Source: Kiritimatiellales bacterium
GTDB lineage: Bacteria > Verrucomicrobiota > Kiritimatiellia > Kiritimatiellales > Pontiellaceae
Direction of reading: 5' to 3'
Assembly: GCA_030588285.1 (NCBI GenBank)
Contig: JAUUYK010000022.1
Span: 1-9,567 of the forward strand
DNA: 9,567 nt
Every line of letters begins with the position of its first letter. The first letter of the stretch is position 1. The notes beneath the pieces were generated by a model that had not been told where the DNA came from, ran no database searches, and worked only from the letters and a program-made list of their open reading frames with translations. Both the position numbers and the translations under genes were made by a program. Positions 1-6,451 of this stretch are shown piece by piece.

Positions 1-177
1 AAAATGAAGAAACGTTTTGAAATGTTCCAAAATAACATGAGCTCGCTTTCTTCCGCTTCAGCAAGTGCTCCTGCTTCCGCTCCAGCAAGTGCTCCCGCTC
101 CCGCTCCCGCTTCCGCTCCAAGTGAAGATCAGGCTAAAAAAGCAAAAAGTTTGCTCGACTCGATGGGTAACATGTAA
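1..177 (+). CDS. C-terminal part of an Ala/Pro/Ser-rich protein, function unknown
   Basis: The frame is open from the window edge to a TAA at 175-177. An ATG at 4-6 gives 57 residues, but only three bases precede it, so this is probably the end of a longer protein and no ribosome binding site can be judged. The visible part has a basic start (M-K-K-R-F-E-M-F), then an alternating Ala-Ser/Ala-Pro stretch (about residues 18-39), then a charged tail S-E-D-Q-A-K-K-A-K-S-L-L-D-S-M-G-N-M. Alternating Ala-Pro tracts usually act as flexible linkers or low-complexity tails. I do not recognise the family. A strong terminator 30 bases downstream supports a real plus-strand gene ending here. The opposite-strand frame across this stretch reads through the terminator and is rejected. 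Confidence 0.6.
   Translation, partial: KMKKRFEMFQNNMSSLSSASASAPASAPASAPAPAPASAPSEDQAKKAKSLLDSMGNM
55..120 (+). repeat. Hexanucleotide tandem repeat, 11 copies of GCNNNN type
   Basis: Eleven consecutive hexamers all begin with GC and encode Ala followed by Ser or Pro. Variants are GCTCCC, GCTTCC, GCTCCA, GCTCCT, GCTTCA and GCAAGT. A larger unit beginning GCAAGTGCTCC occurs at 61 and again at 85, the second copy being longer by two extra GCTCCC units. The pattern suggests expansion by slippage in steps of two codons, which keeps the reading frame. Confidence 0.85.
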
Positions 178-206
178 GCGTGTAGTTGTTTTAAAATAGA
201 AGACCG

Positions 207-233
207 AAAGCCCGGATTGCTCTGGGTTTTTTT
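207..233 (+). terminator. Rho-independent terminator after the Ala/Pro-rich gene
   Basis: The arms AAAGCCCGGA (207-216) and TCTGGGTTTT (221-230) pair around a TTGC loop, with G-T wobbles, and are followed by a run of T reaching 232. The position, 30 bases after the TAA at 175-177, fits termination of the plus-strand gene. Confidence 0.85.
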
Positions 234-464
234 GTGTACGCGAATGAAAGGCCCCTACAGTATTACTGGCCCTCATGTGCTTGGCAGAAAAGCCGACTTC
301 AGCATGAGCCGATCAAGCATAAAAAGTTCTGCCCGCGCACCAATGGCTAGAAAAGCGCCCCAAAATAGACGGACTAATTTGTTCATCGCGTAACCCCTCA
401 ATTGCGAACGCGAAAAAGGGACCTAAATAAGTATTCTCTGCCAAGAACGAGGTGTGCCAACCTC
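234..464. other. Intergenic stretch, one possible small ORF, no RNA gene recognised
   Basis: This lies between the terminator at 207-233 and the 3' end of apt. I looked for tRNA-like cloverleaf structure and saw none. It holds a possible 37-residue minus-strand ORF (separate entry). It also holds a loose nested hairpin with outer arms CTCATG (272-277) and CATGAG, and an inner pair TTGGC/GCCGA. No good intrinsic terminator is visible after apt. The best candidate there is a weak hairpin GAGGT/ACCTC directly after the apt stop, without a T tract. Confidence 0.5.
273..386 (-). CDS. Possible small hydrophobic protein, 37 residues
   Basis: This is a short frame starting at ATG 386-384 and ending at TGA 275-273. 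The sequence begins M-N-K-L-V-R-L-F-W-G-A-F-L-A-I-G-A and ends L-K-S-A-F-L-P-S-T. A good Shine-Dalgarno-like GAGGGG lies seven bases before the ATG. The first 17 residues resemble a short basic and hydrophobic membrane or leader segment (K3, R6, then F-W-G-A-F-L-A-I-G-A). It lies in the same direction as apt, about 80 bases downstream of its stop. There is no homology I recognise, and short frames like this arise by chance, so it is a candidate only. Confidence 0.27.
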   Translation of the reverse strand: MNKLVRLFWGAFLAIGARAELFMLDRLMLKSAFLPST

Positions 465-980
465 CTATTGAAGGAGAGCATAGAGCGGGATATTGGGCAA
501 TTTTTTACGCCCCTGTAGAAATTCTAATTCGATCAGAAAGTTAATTTCAACGAGCTCCACCTCAAAGTTATTCTGAATCAGTTCAACCGTTGCGGCCACC
601 GTTCCGCCGGTGGCGAGAACATCATCAATAATCAGAATTCGTTGTCCGGCTTTAAAGGCGTCGGTATGGATTTCGACCGTGTCGGTGCCGTACTCAAGTT
701 CGTACGTTTTTTGATGAATGGTGTGCGGGAGTTTGCCGGGTTTGCGCACCATGCAGGTTCCGGCCCCAAGGGCGTAGGCGAGGGCTGAGGCAAAAATAAA
801 ACCGCGGGCTTCAATTCCAACCACAATATCGATGTCATGATCGGCGTGGCGATTTTTGAATGCATCGATAGTTTGCTGGAAAAGAGGGCCGTCGGCGAGC
901 AGGGGGGTGATGTCTTTGAATTGTATTCCCGGGGTTGGAAAATCTGAAATGGTGCGTATCGCTTCGCCGACTGCTTTCAT
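465..980 (-). CDS. apt: Adenine phosphoribosyltransferase
   Basis: This cytosolic purine-salvage enzyme makes AMP and pyrophosphate from adenine and PRPP. The 171-residue protein has the normal bacterial Apt length. It starts with the typical segment I-R-T-I-S-D-F-P-T-P-G-I-Q-F-K-D-I-T-P-L-L (residues 8-28). It carries the G-I-E-A-R-G-F motif (55-61), the R-K-P-G-K-L-P flexible-loop and dimer motif (79-85), and the PRPP-binding signature I-L-I-I-D-D-V-L-A-T-G-G-T (115-127) with the paired Asp 119-120. The ATG start has an AAAGG seven bases or so upstream. It is the last gene of the minus-strand run, 53 bases after hemL. That position suggests shared transcription, though adenine salvage has no direct role in haem synthesis. 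Confidence 0.97.
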   Translation of the reverse strand: MKAVGEAIRTISDFPTPGIQFKDITPLLADGPLFQQTIDAFKNRHADHDIDIVVGIEARGFIFASALAYALGAGTCMVRKPGKLPHTIHQKTYELEYGTDTVEIHTDAFKAGQRILIIDDVLATGGTVAATVELIQNNFEVELVEINFLIELEFLQGRKKLPNIPLYALLQ

Positions 981-1033
981 TGTATACCTTTGTGGTTCGT
1001 GCGGTTAAAAAATGCTCGTTGCAGAGATGGACC

Positions 1034-2299
1034 CTAATTCATCTCTTTAAACTGGGTTAGAAACCCATCGATATCGGCCTCGGTGTGGGCGGCGGAAACG
1101 AAGGCCACTTCGAAGCCGCTGGGGGGAGTATAGAATCCGGCGTTGAGCATGTGGTGGAAATAGCGGGCGTGGGCTTTTTGATCGCATGCTTTAGAATCAT
1201 CAAGATTATGAACCGCTTCTTTTCGGAAGAACGGCGTGAACATGCCCCCGCGCTGGGCGCAGTGTAGATCGAGCTCCATTTCTCCGGCGATTTGGTTTAT
1301 GCCATCCGCCAGTTTTTGGCCGAGTGCCGCCATTTTTGGATAGGGATTTTCATCGCGCAACAGTTCGAGCGTTTTCATTCCGGCGGCCACGGCAACGGGA
1401 TTTCCACTGAGCGTGCCTGCCTGATAAACGGGGCCGAGCGGTGCGAGGGAGGACATAATCTTTGTGCTTCCGCCGAGGGCTCCAATGGGCATGCCACCGC
1501 CGATGATTTTTCCGAGGGTGGTGAGGTCGGGCACGATGCCTGTCAGATGGCCATAGGTGGTTGGGCCGAGGCGAAATCCGTTGATAACTTCGTCAAAAAT
1601 AAGCAGGCTACCGCATTCCGCGGTGGCGGTGCGGAGGCCTTCGAGAAAGCCTTCGGCGGGTTCAATGAGGCCCATATTCCCGGCGATCGGCTCAACAATC
1701 ACGGCGGCAATTTCGTCGCCATTGGTCCGGAGAATTTCTTGTACCGCGGCGAGGTCGTTATAGGGGGCAACGAAAACTTCTGCGGTGGCGCTTGGTGAAA
1801 CGCCGGCGGAAGAGGAGATGCCGCCGGTGAGCAATCCACTGCCGGAGGCTACGAGCATATAATCTGTGTGGCCGTGATAACAGCCATCGAATTTTAGGAT
1901 TTTACGCCGCCCGGTATACCCGCGCGCCAGGCGGATCGCGGTCATAACGGCTTCCGTGCCGGAGCTGACCAAGCGAGACATTTCGAGGTTTGGAACGAGT
2001 GTGCTGAGTAGCTCGGCAAATTCGGTTTCTTTTGCGGTATTGGCTCCGAAGGTAAGTCCATCCGCGGCGGTTTGGGCCACGACCTCGACAATCTCCTCGC
2101 GAGCATGCCCGAGAATGAGAGGGCCCCACGAGCCGCAGAAGTCGATTAATTCCGTGTTGTCTTCGGTCTGTACCTTTGCGCCCTTGCCGGATTTAAAATA
2201 GACGGGTGTTCCGCCCACGCCATTAAATGCTCGGACCGGGCTGTTCACGCCGCCGGGGATCACTTTCTTTGCCCGTTCAAACCATTGTGCTGAATTCAT
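1034..2299 (-). CDS. hemL: Glutamate-1-semialdehyde 2,1-aminomutase
   Basis: This PLP-dependent enzyme converts glutamate-1-semialdehyde to 5-aminolevulinate, the last step of the C5 route into tetrapyrroles. The 421-residue length is typical. Visible motifs are P-G-G-V-N-S-P-V-R-A-F (15-25), G-S-W-G-P-L-I-L-G-H (56-65), S-S-G-T-E-A (112-117), Y-H-G-H-T-D (141-146), F-D-E-V-I-N-G-F-R (235-243), the PLP lysine K264 in L-G-K-I-I-G-G-G-M-P, and G-P-V-Y-Q-A-G-T-L-S-G-N-P (289-301). The motif usually written F-D-E-V-x-[ST]-G-F-R has Asn at 240, a small departure. The ATG has a strong AGGAG seven bases upstream. It sits 30 bases after hemB, so the two successive pathway enzymes are almost certainly co-transcribed. 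The general aminotransferase fold could mislead, but the motif set is specific to HemL. Confidence 0.97.
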   Translation of the reverse strand: MNSAQWFERAKKVIPGGVNSPVRAFNGVGGTPVYFKSGKGAKVQTEDNTELIDFCGSWGPLILGHAREEIVEVVAQTAADGLTFGANTAKETEFAELLSTLVPNLEMSRLVSSGTEAVMTAIRLARGYTGRRKILKFDGCYHGHTDYMLVASGSGLLTGGISSSAGVSPSATAEVFVAPYNDLAAVQEILRTNGDEIAAVIVEPIAGNMGLIEPAEGFLEGLRTATAECGSLLIFDEVINGFRLGPTTYGHLTGIVPDLTTLGKIIGGGMPIGALGGSTKIMSSLAPLGPVYQAGTLSGNPVAVAAGMKTLELLRDENPYPKMAALGQKLADGINQIAGEMELDLHCAQRGGMFTPFFRKEAVHNLDDSKACDQKAHARYFHHMLNAGFYTPPSGFEVAFVSAAHTEADIDGFLTQFKEMN

Positions 2300-2329
2300 A
2301 AGAGTTCTCCTGTCTAATGTCTGTGGGTT

Positions 2330-3310
2330 TTAATCCTTAAAAAGTTCGTCGTATTGGTTGGCCCAATAGGAAATGAGAATGTCGGCTCCGGCGCGACTCA
2401 TGGCCAGGGTCGATTCCTGAACCATGGCTTTGAGGTCGCCCCAGCCGCGCTGGGCGGTGGCGTGGAGCATGGAATATTCGCCGCTGACGTTATAGGCCGC
2501 AATCGGCAAGTCGGTGGATTCGCGCATTTTGGCGAGGATATCGAGGTAGAAGAGCGTCGGTTTAATCATGAGCATGTCGGCGCCTTCGGCTTCGTCGAAT
2601 TCGGATTCGCGGAGTGCGGTGCGGAGATCGGCGTGGGAGGCCTGATAGCCTTTACGGTCGCCTTTGCCGGGCTGCGATTTTTCGGCATCGCGGAAGGGGC
2701 CATACATGGACGAGGCAAATTTGGTGGAGTAGCTCATTAAAATCGTCTCCTTCCGCTCGTTGGAATCGAGTGCGGCGCGGATGGCGGCAATTTGCCCATC
2801 CATCATGGCGCTGGGGGCCACGATATCGGCTCCGGCGGCGGCGTGCGAAACGCATATTTTCCCGAGGTTGGCAATGGCGAGATCGTTGTCGACGTTGCCG
2901 GAGTCGGTGAGTGGCCCGCAGTGGCCGTGGTTGGTATAGGCGCAAACGCAGGCATCGGCGGCCACGACGAGGTCGGGAAATTTACTTTTTACGGCATGGA
3001 TGGCGCGTTGCACGACGCCATTTTCGTTGAAAGCTTCGGTTCCTTGGAAATCTTTTTCAGTGTCGTCGGCGAGGCCAAATAAGAGAACACTGCCGATGCC
3101 GGAATCGACGAGGGGGGCCAGGTCGATCAGGAGTTGGTCGATGCTTAGGCGTGATTGCCCGGGCATGGAGTCGATGGCTTCGCGCTTGCCTTCGCCATCC
3201 ATCACGAAGGTGGGCCACATGAATTTTTCAGGGGCGGGCAGGGGGGCGTTGAGCAGGTTGCGTATTCCGGCGCTTTGGCGCAGGCGTCTAAGTCGAACTT
3301 CTGGGAACAT
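2330..3310 (-). CDS. hemB: Delta-aminolevulinic acid dehydratase (porphobilinogen synthase)
   Basis: HemB condenses two 5-aminolevulinate molecules into porphobilinogen, using the product of HemL encoded next. The 326-residue protein shows the zinc-type metal site D-A-C-V-C-A-Y-T-N-H-G-H-C-G (119-132) with Cys 121, 123 and 131. It therefore belongs to the Zn-dependent class rather than the class with Asp in these places. The two active-site lysines are K197 in Y-S-T-K-F-A-S-S-M-Y-G-P-F-R-D-A and K250 in M-L-M-I-K-P. The segment Y-N-V-S-G-E-Y-S-M (273-281) is also typical. The N-terminal M-F-P-E-V-R-L-R-R-L-R matches the family start, and AGGAG precedes the ATG by about eight bases. Sixty-five bases separate it from the upstream ZIP transporter gene. 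I saw no convincing promoter there, so read-through is likely. Confidence 0.98.
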   Translation of the reverse strand: MFPEVRLRRLRQSAGIRNLLNAPLPAPEKFMWPTFVMDGEGKREAIDSMPGQSRLSIDQLLIDLAPLVDSGIGSVLLFGLADDTEKDFQGTEAFNENGVVQRAIHAVKSKFPDLVVAADACVCAYTNHGHCGPLTDSGNVDNDLAIANLGKICVSHAAAGADIVAPSAMMDGQIAAIRAALDSNERKETILMSYSTKFASSMYGPFRDAEKSQPGKGDRKGYQASHADLRTALRESEFDEAEGADMLMIKPTLFYLDILAKMRESTDLPIAAYNVSGEYSMLHATAQRGWGDLKAMVQESTLAMSRAGADILISYWANQYDELFKD

Positions 3311-3375
3311 GATTTTTCTCCTATAAAAGGCCTGCTAATCTACGTTTCGTGATTGAATTTGTCTACCCGCAAGAA

Positions 3376-4269
3376 CTATCGCATCAACAGTAAGCTCAGT
3401 GCCATGACGAGCATGCCGGCAACGAGGCCGAAGAGGCTGTCGTGTCCCTTGCCATAGGCGCGACTGGTTGGCAGGAGTTCGTCGAGGCTGATGTAGACCA
3501 TAATGCCGGCGACCCCCCCAAAGAGGATTCCCATGACTTGCGAGGGGATTGCTCCTTCATCGCCGCCGAGAAAAAAGCGCAGAGCCATGTAGGCGATGAG
3601 GGCGCCGACGGGTTCGGCGAGGCCGCTGAGGAAGGAATAGAAGAAGGCCTTTTTTCGATTGCCGGTGGCGTAGAAAATGGGCACGGAGACGCTGATGCCT
3701 TCGGGAATATTGTGTAGGGCGATGGCGATGGCAATTGGAATTCCAAGGCTTGGATCCTCGAGTGCCGCAAGGAAGGTGGCGAGCCCTTCGGGGAAATTAT
3801 GAATGGCAATGGCGAGTGCGGTGAACATGCCCATGCGCATGAGTTTGTGGTCGTGGGCCGCCTTTTTGTTTGGGTCGGCGATGTGTTTCATGCCGAGCGT
3901 TTCGGCGTCGGGCATGGGGGCGTCGGGGTCGTGAAGGGGGGCGGTTTCAAATTCGGTATGAATTTCGTGCGGGTTTTCGGCGTGGGGGATGAGTGCATCG
4001 ATGATTCCGATGAGCGCCATGCCGCCGAAGAAGGAGGCGGCGTTGATCCAGTGGCCCAGGGGATCGCCGTAGGTTGCGACCAGTGAGTCGACGCCTTTAA
4101 TAAAAATTTCGACGAAGGAGACATAGAGCATTACTCCGGCGGAAAAGCCGGTGGCAACGGAGAGGAAGCGGTAGTTGGTGCGCTTGGCCATGAAGGCGAT
4201 GGCACTACCAATTCCGGTGGCCATGCCCGCAAAAACGGTTAGCCCAAGTGCAAACCAAAAGTTATCCAT
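3376..4269 (-). CDS. ZIP-family divalent metal transporter, ZupT-like
   Basis: This integral inner-membrane protein of 297 residues probably imports zinc or other divalent metals (Fe, Mn). The two family signatures are both present: H-N-F-P-E-G (157-162) and H-N-I-P-E-G (186-191), which provide the binuclear metal site of ZIP proteins. Also typical are [15 protein letters not shown] (41-55) and S-G-L-A-E-P-V-G-A (215-223). I estimate eight membrane segments at roughly 5-26, 35-58, 75-95, 146-170, 176-200, 208-232, 243-264 and 276-296. The loop at 96-144 contains seven His plus many Asp and Glu, as in the metal-sensing loop of ZIP carriers. The start codon lies inside the end of the preceding cupin gene (8-base ATGGATAA overlap) without a good ribosome site, so translation is probably coupled. 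It lies just upstream of zinc-type hemB. Metal specificity cannot be read from sequence. Confidence 0.93.
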   Translation of the reverse strand: MDNFWFALGLTVFAGMATGIGSAIAFMAKRTNYRFLSVATGFSAGVMLYVSFVEIFIKGVDSLVATYGDPLGHWINAASFFGGMALIGIIDALIPHAENPHEIHTEFETAPLHDPDAPMPDAETLGMKHIADPNKKAAHDHKLMRMGMFTALAIAIHNFPEGLATFLAALEDPSLGIPIAIAIALHNIPEGISVSVPIFYATGNRKKAFFYSFLSGLAEPVGALIAYMALRFFLGGDEGAIPSQVMGILFGGVAGIMVYISLDELLPTSRAYGKGHDSLFGLVAGMLVMALSLLLMR

Positions 4270-4729
4270 GGGGGTATAGTTCTCTTAATTGCTGAACAAA
4301 GGCGGTCGCCTCGGCGGTTTTTTCTTCGGGGGCCCAGGGCGCAAATTCGGCCGCGGTTTCGGGATTATAGGGGCCGGTTTTTACTTCAAAAAAGAGGCCT
4401 TCATCGTCGAGCGGGAGCCAGCAATGCCACCGATTTTCGGCAATCTCAAATCCACTTTTTCCGGTGTGTGGGCCGACGGTATGGTGTTCGATTATTTCAC
4501 CGTTATCGTCAAAAATAAGGAAGCCAAATTTTCCGCGGAGAATGAGGGCAACTTCCCAGTTTTGGGGATGCCGGTGGGGGCGAAAATAGGATTCTTTGGT
4601 GGCGGCAATGCAGTAGCGTTGAACGGGATCTTCGCTGGTTTCGTGCAGATTATGGTTCGTTCGTTTGCGGTCGCTGGTTCGGGCGCGCTCCATCATTTCG
4701 GCAATAAGTGGGTTATCGATCCATTTCAT
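4262..4729 (-). CDS. WbuC-type cupin-fold metalloprotein
   Basis: This 155-residue protein has a single cupin barrel and resembles the WbuC family, often found in surface-polysaccharide gene clusters, whose biochemical role is unclear. Matching elements are D-P-V-Q-R-Y (34-39), [13 protein letters not shown] (48-60), the second-motif H102 in E-N-R-W-H-C-W, and the conserved tail E-V-K-T-G-P-Y-N-P (115-123) with E-F-A-P-W-A-P-E-E (128-136). Likely metal ligands are H52, H54, E59 and H102. The start ATG directly follows the TAA of the phosphatase gene, and its own stop overlaps the ZIP gene start, so the three are tightly coupled. No polysaccharide genes are visible here, so the usual context is missing. 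The family call is fairly firm, the function is not. Confidence 0.85.
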   Translation of the reverse strand: MKWIDNPLIAEMMERARTSDRKRTNHNLHETSEDPVQRYCIAATKESYFRPHRHPQNWEVALILRGKFGFLIFDDNGEIIEHHTVGPHTGKSGFEIAENRWHCWLPLDDEGLFFEVKTGPYNPETAAEFAPWAPEEKTAEATAFVQQLRELYPHG

Positions 4730-5266
4730 TTATTTCGGTCCCCGTTGATTTTCTATGCGTTCGGTCAGTGGCGTGAAGCGGTTGATAAGTCGGATTTGTT
4801 CATCGGTCATATTGGTCTGCATAAATTGCCGGACATGAGCAATCGATTCTTGGGCGGATGAGTGGGTTACATCGCGGACGATGCAGCTGGTCATCACGCC
4901 GGTGCGCCCGACCCCTGCGTTGCAGTGCACGGCAATATTTGCGCCGGCTTGAAGGTAGCCTGTAATCTGATCAACGACTTTAGAAAAGGCGTGCAGTTCG
5001 GGGCTGGTGTAGTCGGAAATCGGGAAGCGGATGACTTCCATATGATTTTTTTTGTAGAGGGCTAGAATATCCCGTTTGGCCTTTTTTTCGATTTCGGCAT
5101 CGGTCACGAGCATGACCACAAATTCGATTTTATTTTTTGTATAGATTTTTAAAAGGCGATTGCCCGGATCATAGGGGCCGAATGGCATGGGGCTAACGAA
5201 TAACCGGCCCTTGGTTTTCAACGGAATGTGTACACAGGTTTTTTCTCTGTTACTGAATAAAAACAA
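4730..5266 (-). CDS. Dual-specificity / protein-tyrosine phosphatase-like protein
   Basis: This is a cysteine-based phosphatase of about 178 residues, presumably cytosolic. The P-loop signature H-C-N-A-G-V-G-R-T-G (114-123) supplies the nucleophile C115 and the phosphate-binding R121. The Asp at 85 in F-P-I-S-D-Y-T-S-P is a plausible general acid. The early G-R-L-F-V-S-P-M-P-F-G-P-Y (20-32) resembles the opening of bacterial relatives of the CDKN3/dual-specificity type. No ATG exists upstream of the domain. I chose TTG at 5266-5264 because GGAG lies six bases before it. A second TTG at 5278 gives four more residues but has no ribosome site. It is the first gene of the minus-strand run and abuts the cupin gene. 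The substrate could be phosphotyrosine, phosphoserine/threonine or a small phosphorylated molecule, and sequence does not decide. Confidence 0.88.
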   Translation of the reverse strand: MFLFSNREKTCVHIPLKTKGRLFVSPMPFGPYDPGNRLLKIYTKNKIEFVVMLVTDAEIEKKAKRDILALYKKNHMEVIRFPISDYTSPELHAFSKVVDQITGYLQAGANIAVHCNAGVGRTGVMTSCIVRDVTHSSAQESIAHVRQFMQTNMTDEQIRLINRFTPLTERIENQRGPK

Positions 5267-5401
5267 GGGAATCTCCAAAAAAGTTAAAGTACCCTATAGC
5301 CAACCGATGGAAAAATGAATCGGGAACTCGGGATAATACGAGGACGATATTTTCGCGAATTGGAAATTGCATGCGATAGGCGAGCGTATCAGAGTGCATG
5401 C

Positions 5402-6040
5402 ATGAACAGTGAACAACGTATTAACCAATCGCCATTTTTTAAAGGGCTCTCCGAGAAATGTCGGCAGGAGCTGTTGCTGATTAGCCGTCCGAAAACAATC
5501 CGAAAACGGGAATATATTTTTCATGAGGGGGAGCCGGGGCGCAGTATGCACCTGCTGGTTGAGGGTAATATTCAGCTGCATAAGAATACGGAAGATGGCC
5601 GCGAAGTGGTGATTCGTGTGGTGAAGCCGGGCGAGGTTTTTGCCGAAGTGGTTCTTTTTGAGAAAGATTGCTACCCCGTTTCAGCGCGCGCCGTAACCTC
5701 CGTTGAAGTGCTGGCCTTCCCGCGCGAAAGGATTCACCGACTGTTGGCAGAAGAAAGTTTTCGAAATGATTTTATTTCCATGCTCATGGCTAAACAACGC
5801 TATCTGGCCGAGCGCATTCAGGAGCTGACGACCCAGGATGTGGAGCAACGATTTTTTGCCTTTCTACGGAGCCAGTACGGGGAAAAACAATGCCTGGTTA
5901 CGCCGCTTTCTAAAAAGGATATCGCGGCAGCCATCGGCACCACGCCCGAGAGCCTTTCCCGCCTCATTCTCCGTCTAACGGAGGATGGAACGATCGAGTG
6001 GAAAGGCCGCGAAATACGAATATTGAATGCCGAATATTAA
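5402..6040 (+). CDS. Crp/Fnr-family transcription regulator
   Basis: The 212-residue protein has an N-terminal cyclic-nucleotide-like sensor barrel (about 10-125), a long dimer helix (about 125-150) and a C-terminal winged helix-turn-helix with L-S-K-K-D-I-A-A-A-I-G-T-T-P-E-S-L-S-R-L (169-188). The recognition helix shows E183-x-x-S186-R187, the pattern with which FNR reads TTGAT half-sites. Exactly such a box lies upstream of the nearby ferredoxin-like gene. Cysteines are only C20, C90 and C164, without the N-terminal cluster of FNR, so an FNR-type 4Fe-4S sensor is unlikely. A DNR- or HcpR-like haem or NO sensor is one possibility. The frame stays open back to an ATG at 5315, but the 29 extra residues do not look like the family and would leave only about 50 bases for divergent promoters, so I prefer 5402, where the ribosome site is weak. 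Confidence 0.9.
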   Translation: MNSEQRINQSPFFKGLSEKCRQELLLISRPKTIRKREYIFHEGEPGRSMHLLVEGNIQLHKNTEDGREVVIRVVKPGEVFAEVVLFEKDCYPVSARAVTSVEVLAFPRERIHRLLAEESFRNDFISMLMAKQRYLAERIQELTTQDVEQRFFAFLRSQYGEKQCLVTPLSKKDIAAAIGTTPESLSRLILRLTEDGTIEWKGREIRILNAEY

Positions 6041-6046
6041 AAGGTC

Positions 6047-6376
6047 TCACGATTCGGAACGAATCATGGTGAGCAGCATTTTGAAGGGTTGTTCGGCGGC
6101 TCGCACATCGTGCGGAATATTGGCGGGCATAATCATCATTTCACCTTCCTTCACGGTCTGTAGGTTGCCCTCAATAATGAAGGCACCTTCGCCTTCAACC
6201 ACCTGAACCACGGCATCGAAGGGGGAGGTGTGCTCGCTCAGCCCCTGGCCTTTGTCGAACGAAAAGAGGGTGATATTTCCGGTCTCTTTTTTAAGCAGGA
6301 TTTTACTAATCACCGCGCCATCGGCATAGGTGATTTGGTCTTTTAGGTTGAGGACGGTGCCTTTTAAATCGGTCAT
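6047..6376 (-). CDS. Small single-domain cupin protein
   Basis: This 109-residue protein is a single beta-barrel cupin of unknown activity. Seen directly are the first motif with H49 and D54 in S-E-H-T-S-P-F-D-A, the glycine turn V-V-E-G-E-G (59-64), and the second motif M-P-A-N-I-P-H-D (83-90) with H89. The first motif has only one His and an Asp where classical cupins have H-x-H and Glu, so metal binding is likely altered. The C-terminal F-K-M-L-L-T-M-I-R is typical of this small family. AGGAA precedes the ATG by eight bases. It is convergent with the Crp/Fnr gene, only six bases apart, and lies downstream of the ferredoxin-like gene across a strong hairpin. Shared control with those two genes is an inference from position. 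Confidence 0.85.
   Translation of the reverse strand: MTDLKGTVLNLKDQITYADGAVISKILLKKETGNITLFSFDKGQGLSEHTSPFDAVVQVVEGEGAFIIEGNLQTVKEGEMMIMPANIPHDVRAAEQPFKMLLTMIRSES
6051..6065. repeat. Inverted repeat GATTCG-GAA-CGAATC at the convergent gene ends
   Basis: A perfect six-base stem with a three-base loop covers the last codons of the small cupin gene and lies eleven bases after the Crp/Fnr stop. On the minus strand a TTTT follows about eight bases later, so it could weakly assist termination of cupin transcripts. There is no T run on the plus side. Confidence 0.5.
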
Positions 6377-6402
6377 TTTATTCGTTCCTAGAGCTGAGGT
6401 TG

Positions 6403-6440
6403 AAAGGTCGAATGGCCCGCTGGGTGAACATTCGACCTTT
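6403..6440 (-). terminator. Perfect 12-bp inverted repeat, probable terminator or RNA-processing hairpin after the ferredoxin-like gene
   Basis: Arms AAAGGTCGAATG (6403-6414) and CATTCGACCTTT (6429-6440) are exact reverse complements around a 14-base loop that itself has CCC and GGG able to pair. It begins twelve bases after the ferredoxin-like stop on the minus strand and ends 26 bases before the small cupin start. The A-rich and T-rich ends of the arms fit an intrinsic terminator, but no T run extends beyond the stem. Partial termination, mRNA stabilisation or a protein-binding site are all possible. Confidence 0.6.
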
Positions 6441-6451
6441 AGACTAAATTC

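Noticed and set aside
58..276. Minus-strand frame of 72 codons
   Set aside because: It runs antisense through the Ala/Pro tract and the terminator at 207-233. Its Gly-Ser-rich product is simply the complement of the hexamer repeat.
1000..1033. Terminator between hemL and apt (TTTTTT with a nearby short stem)
   Set aside because: The only stem is three base pairs, too weak for an intrinsic terminator. Read-through into apt is more likely.
1085..1798. Plus-strand frames inside hemL
   Set aside because: They are antisense to a complete, motif-rich HemL and show no domain. They arise from GC-biased codon positions.
2354..3352. Plus-strand frames inside hemB
   Set aside because: The opposite frame encodes full-length HemB with all catalytic residues, so these are shadows.
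5294..5581. Minus-strand frame of 95 codons over the start of the Crp/Fnr gene
   Set aside because: It overlaps the sensor domain of the regulator and the divergent promoter region, with no recognisable features.
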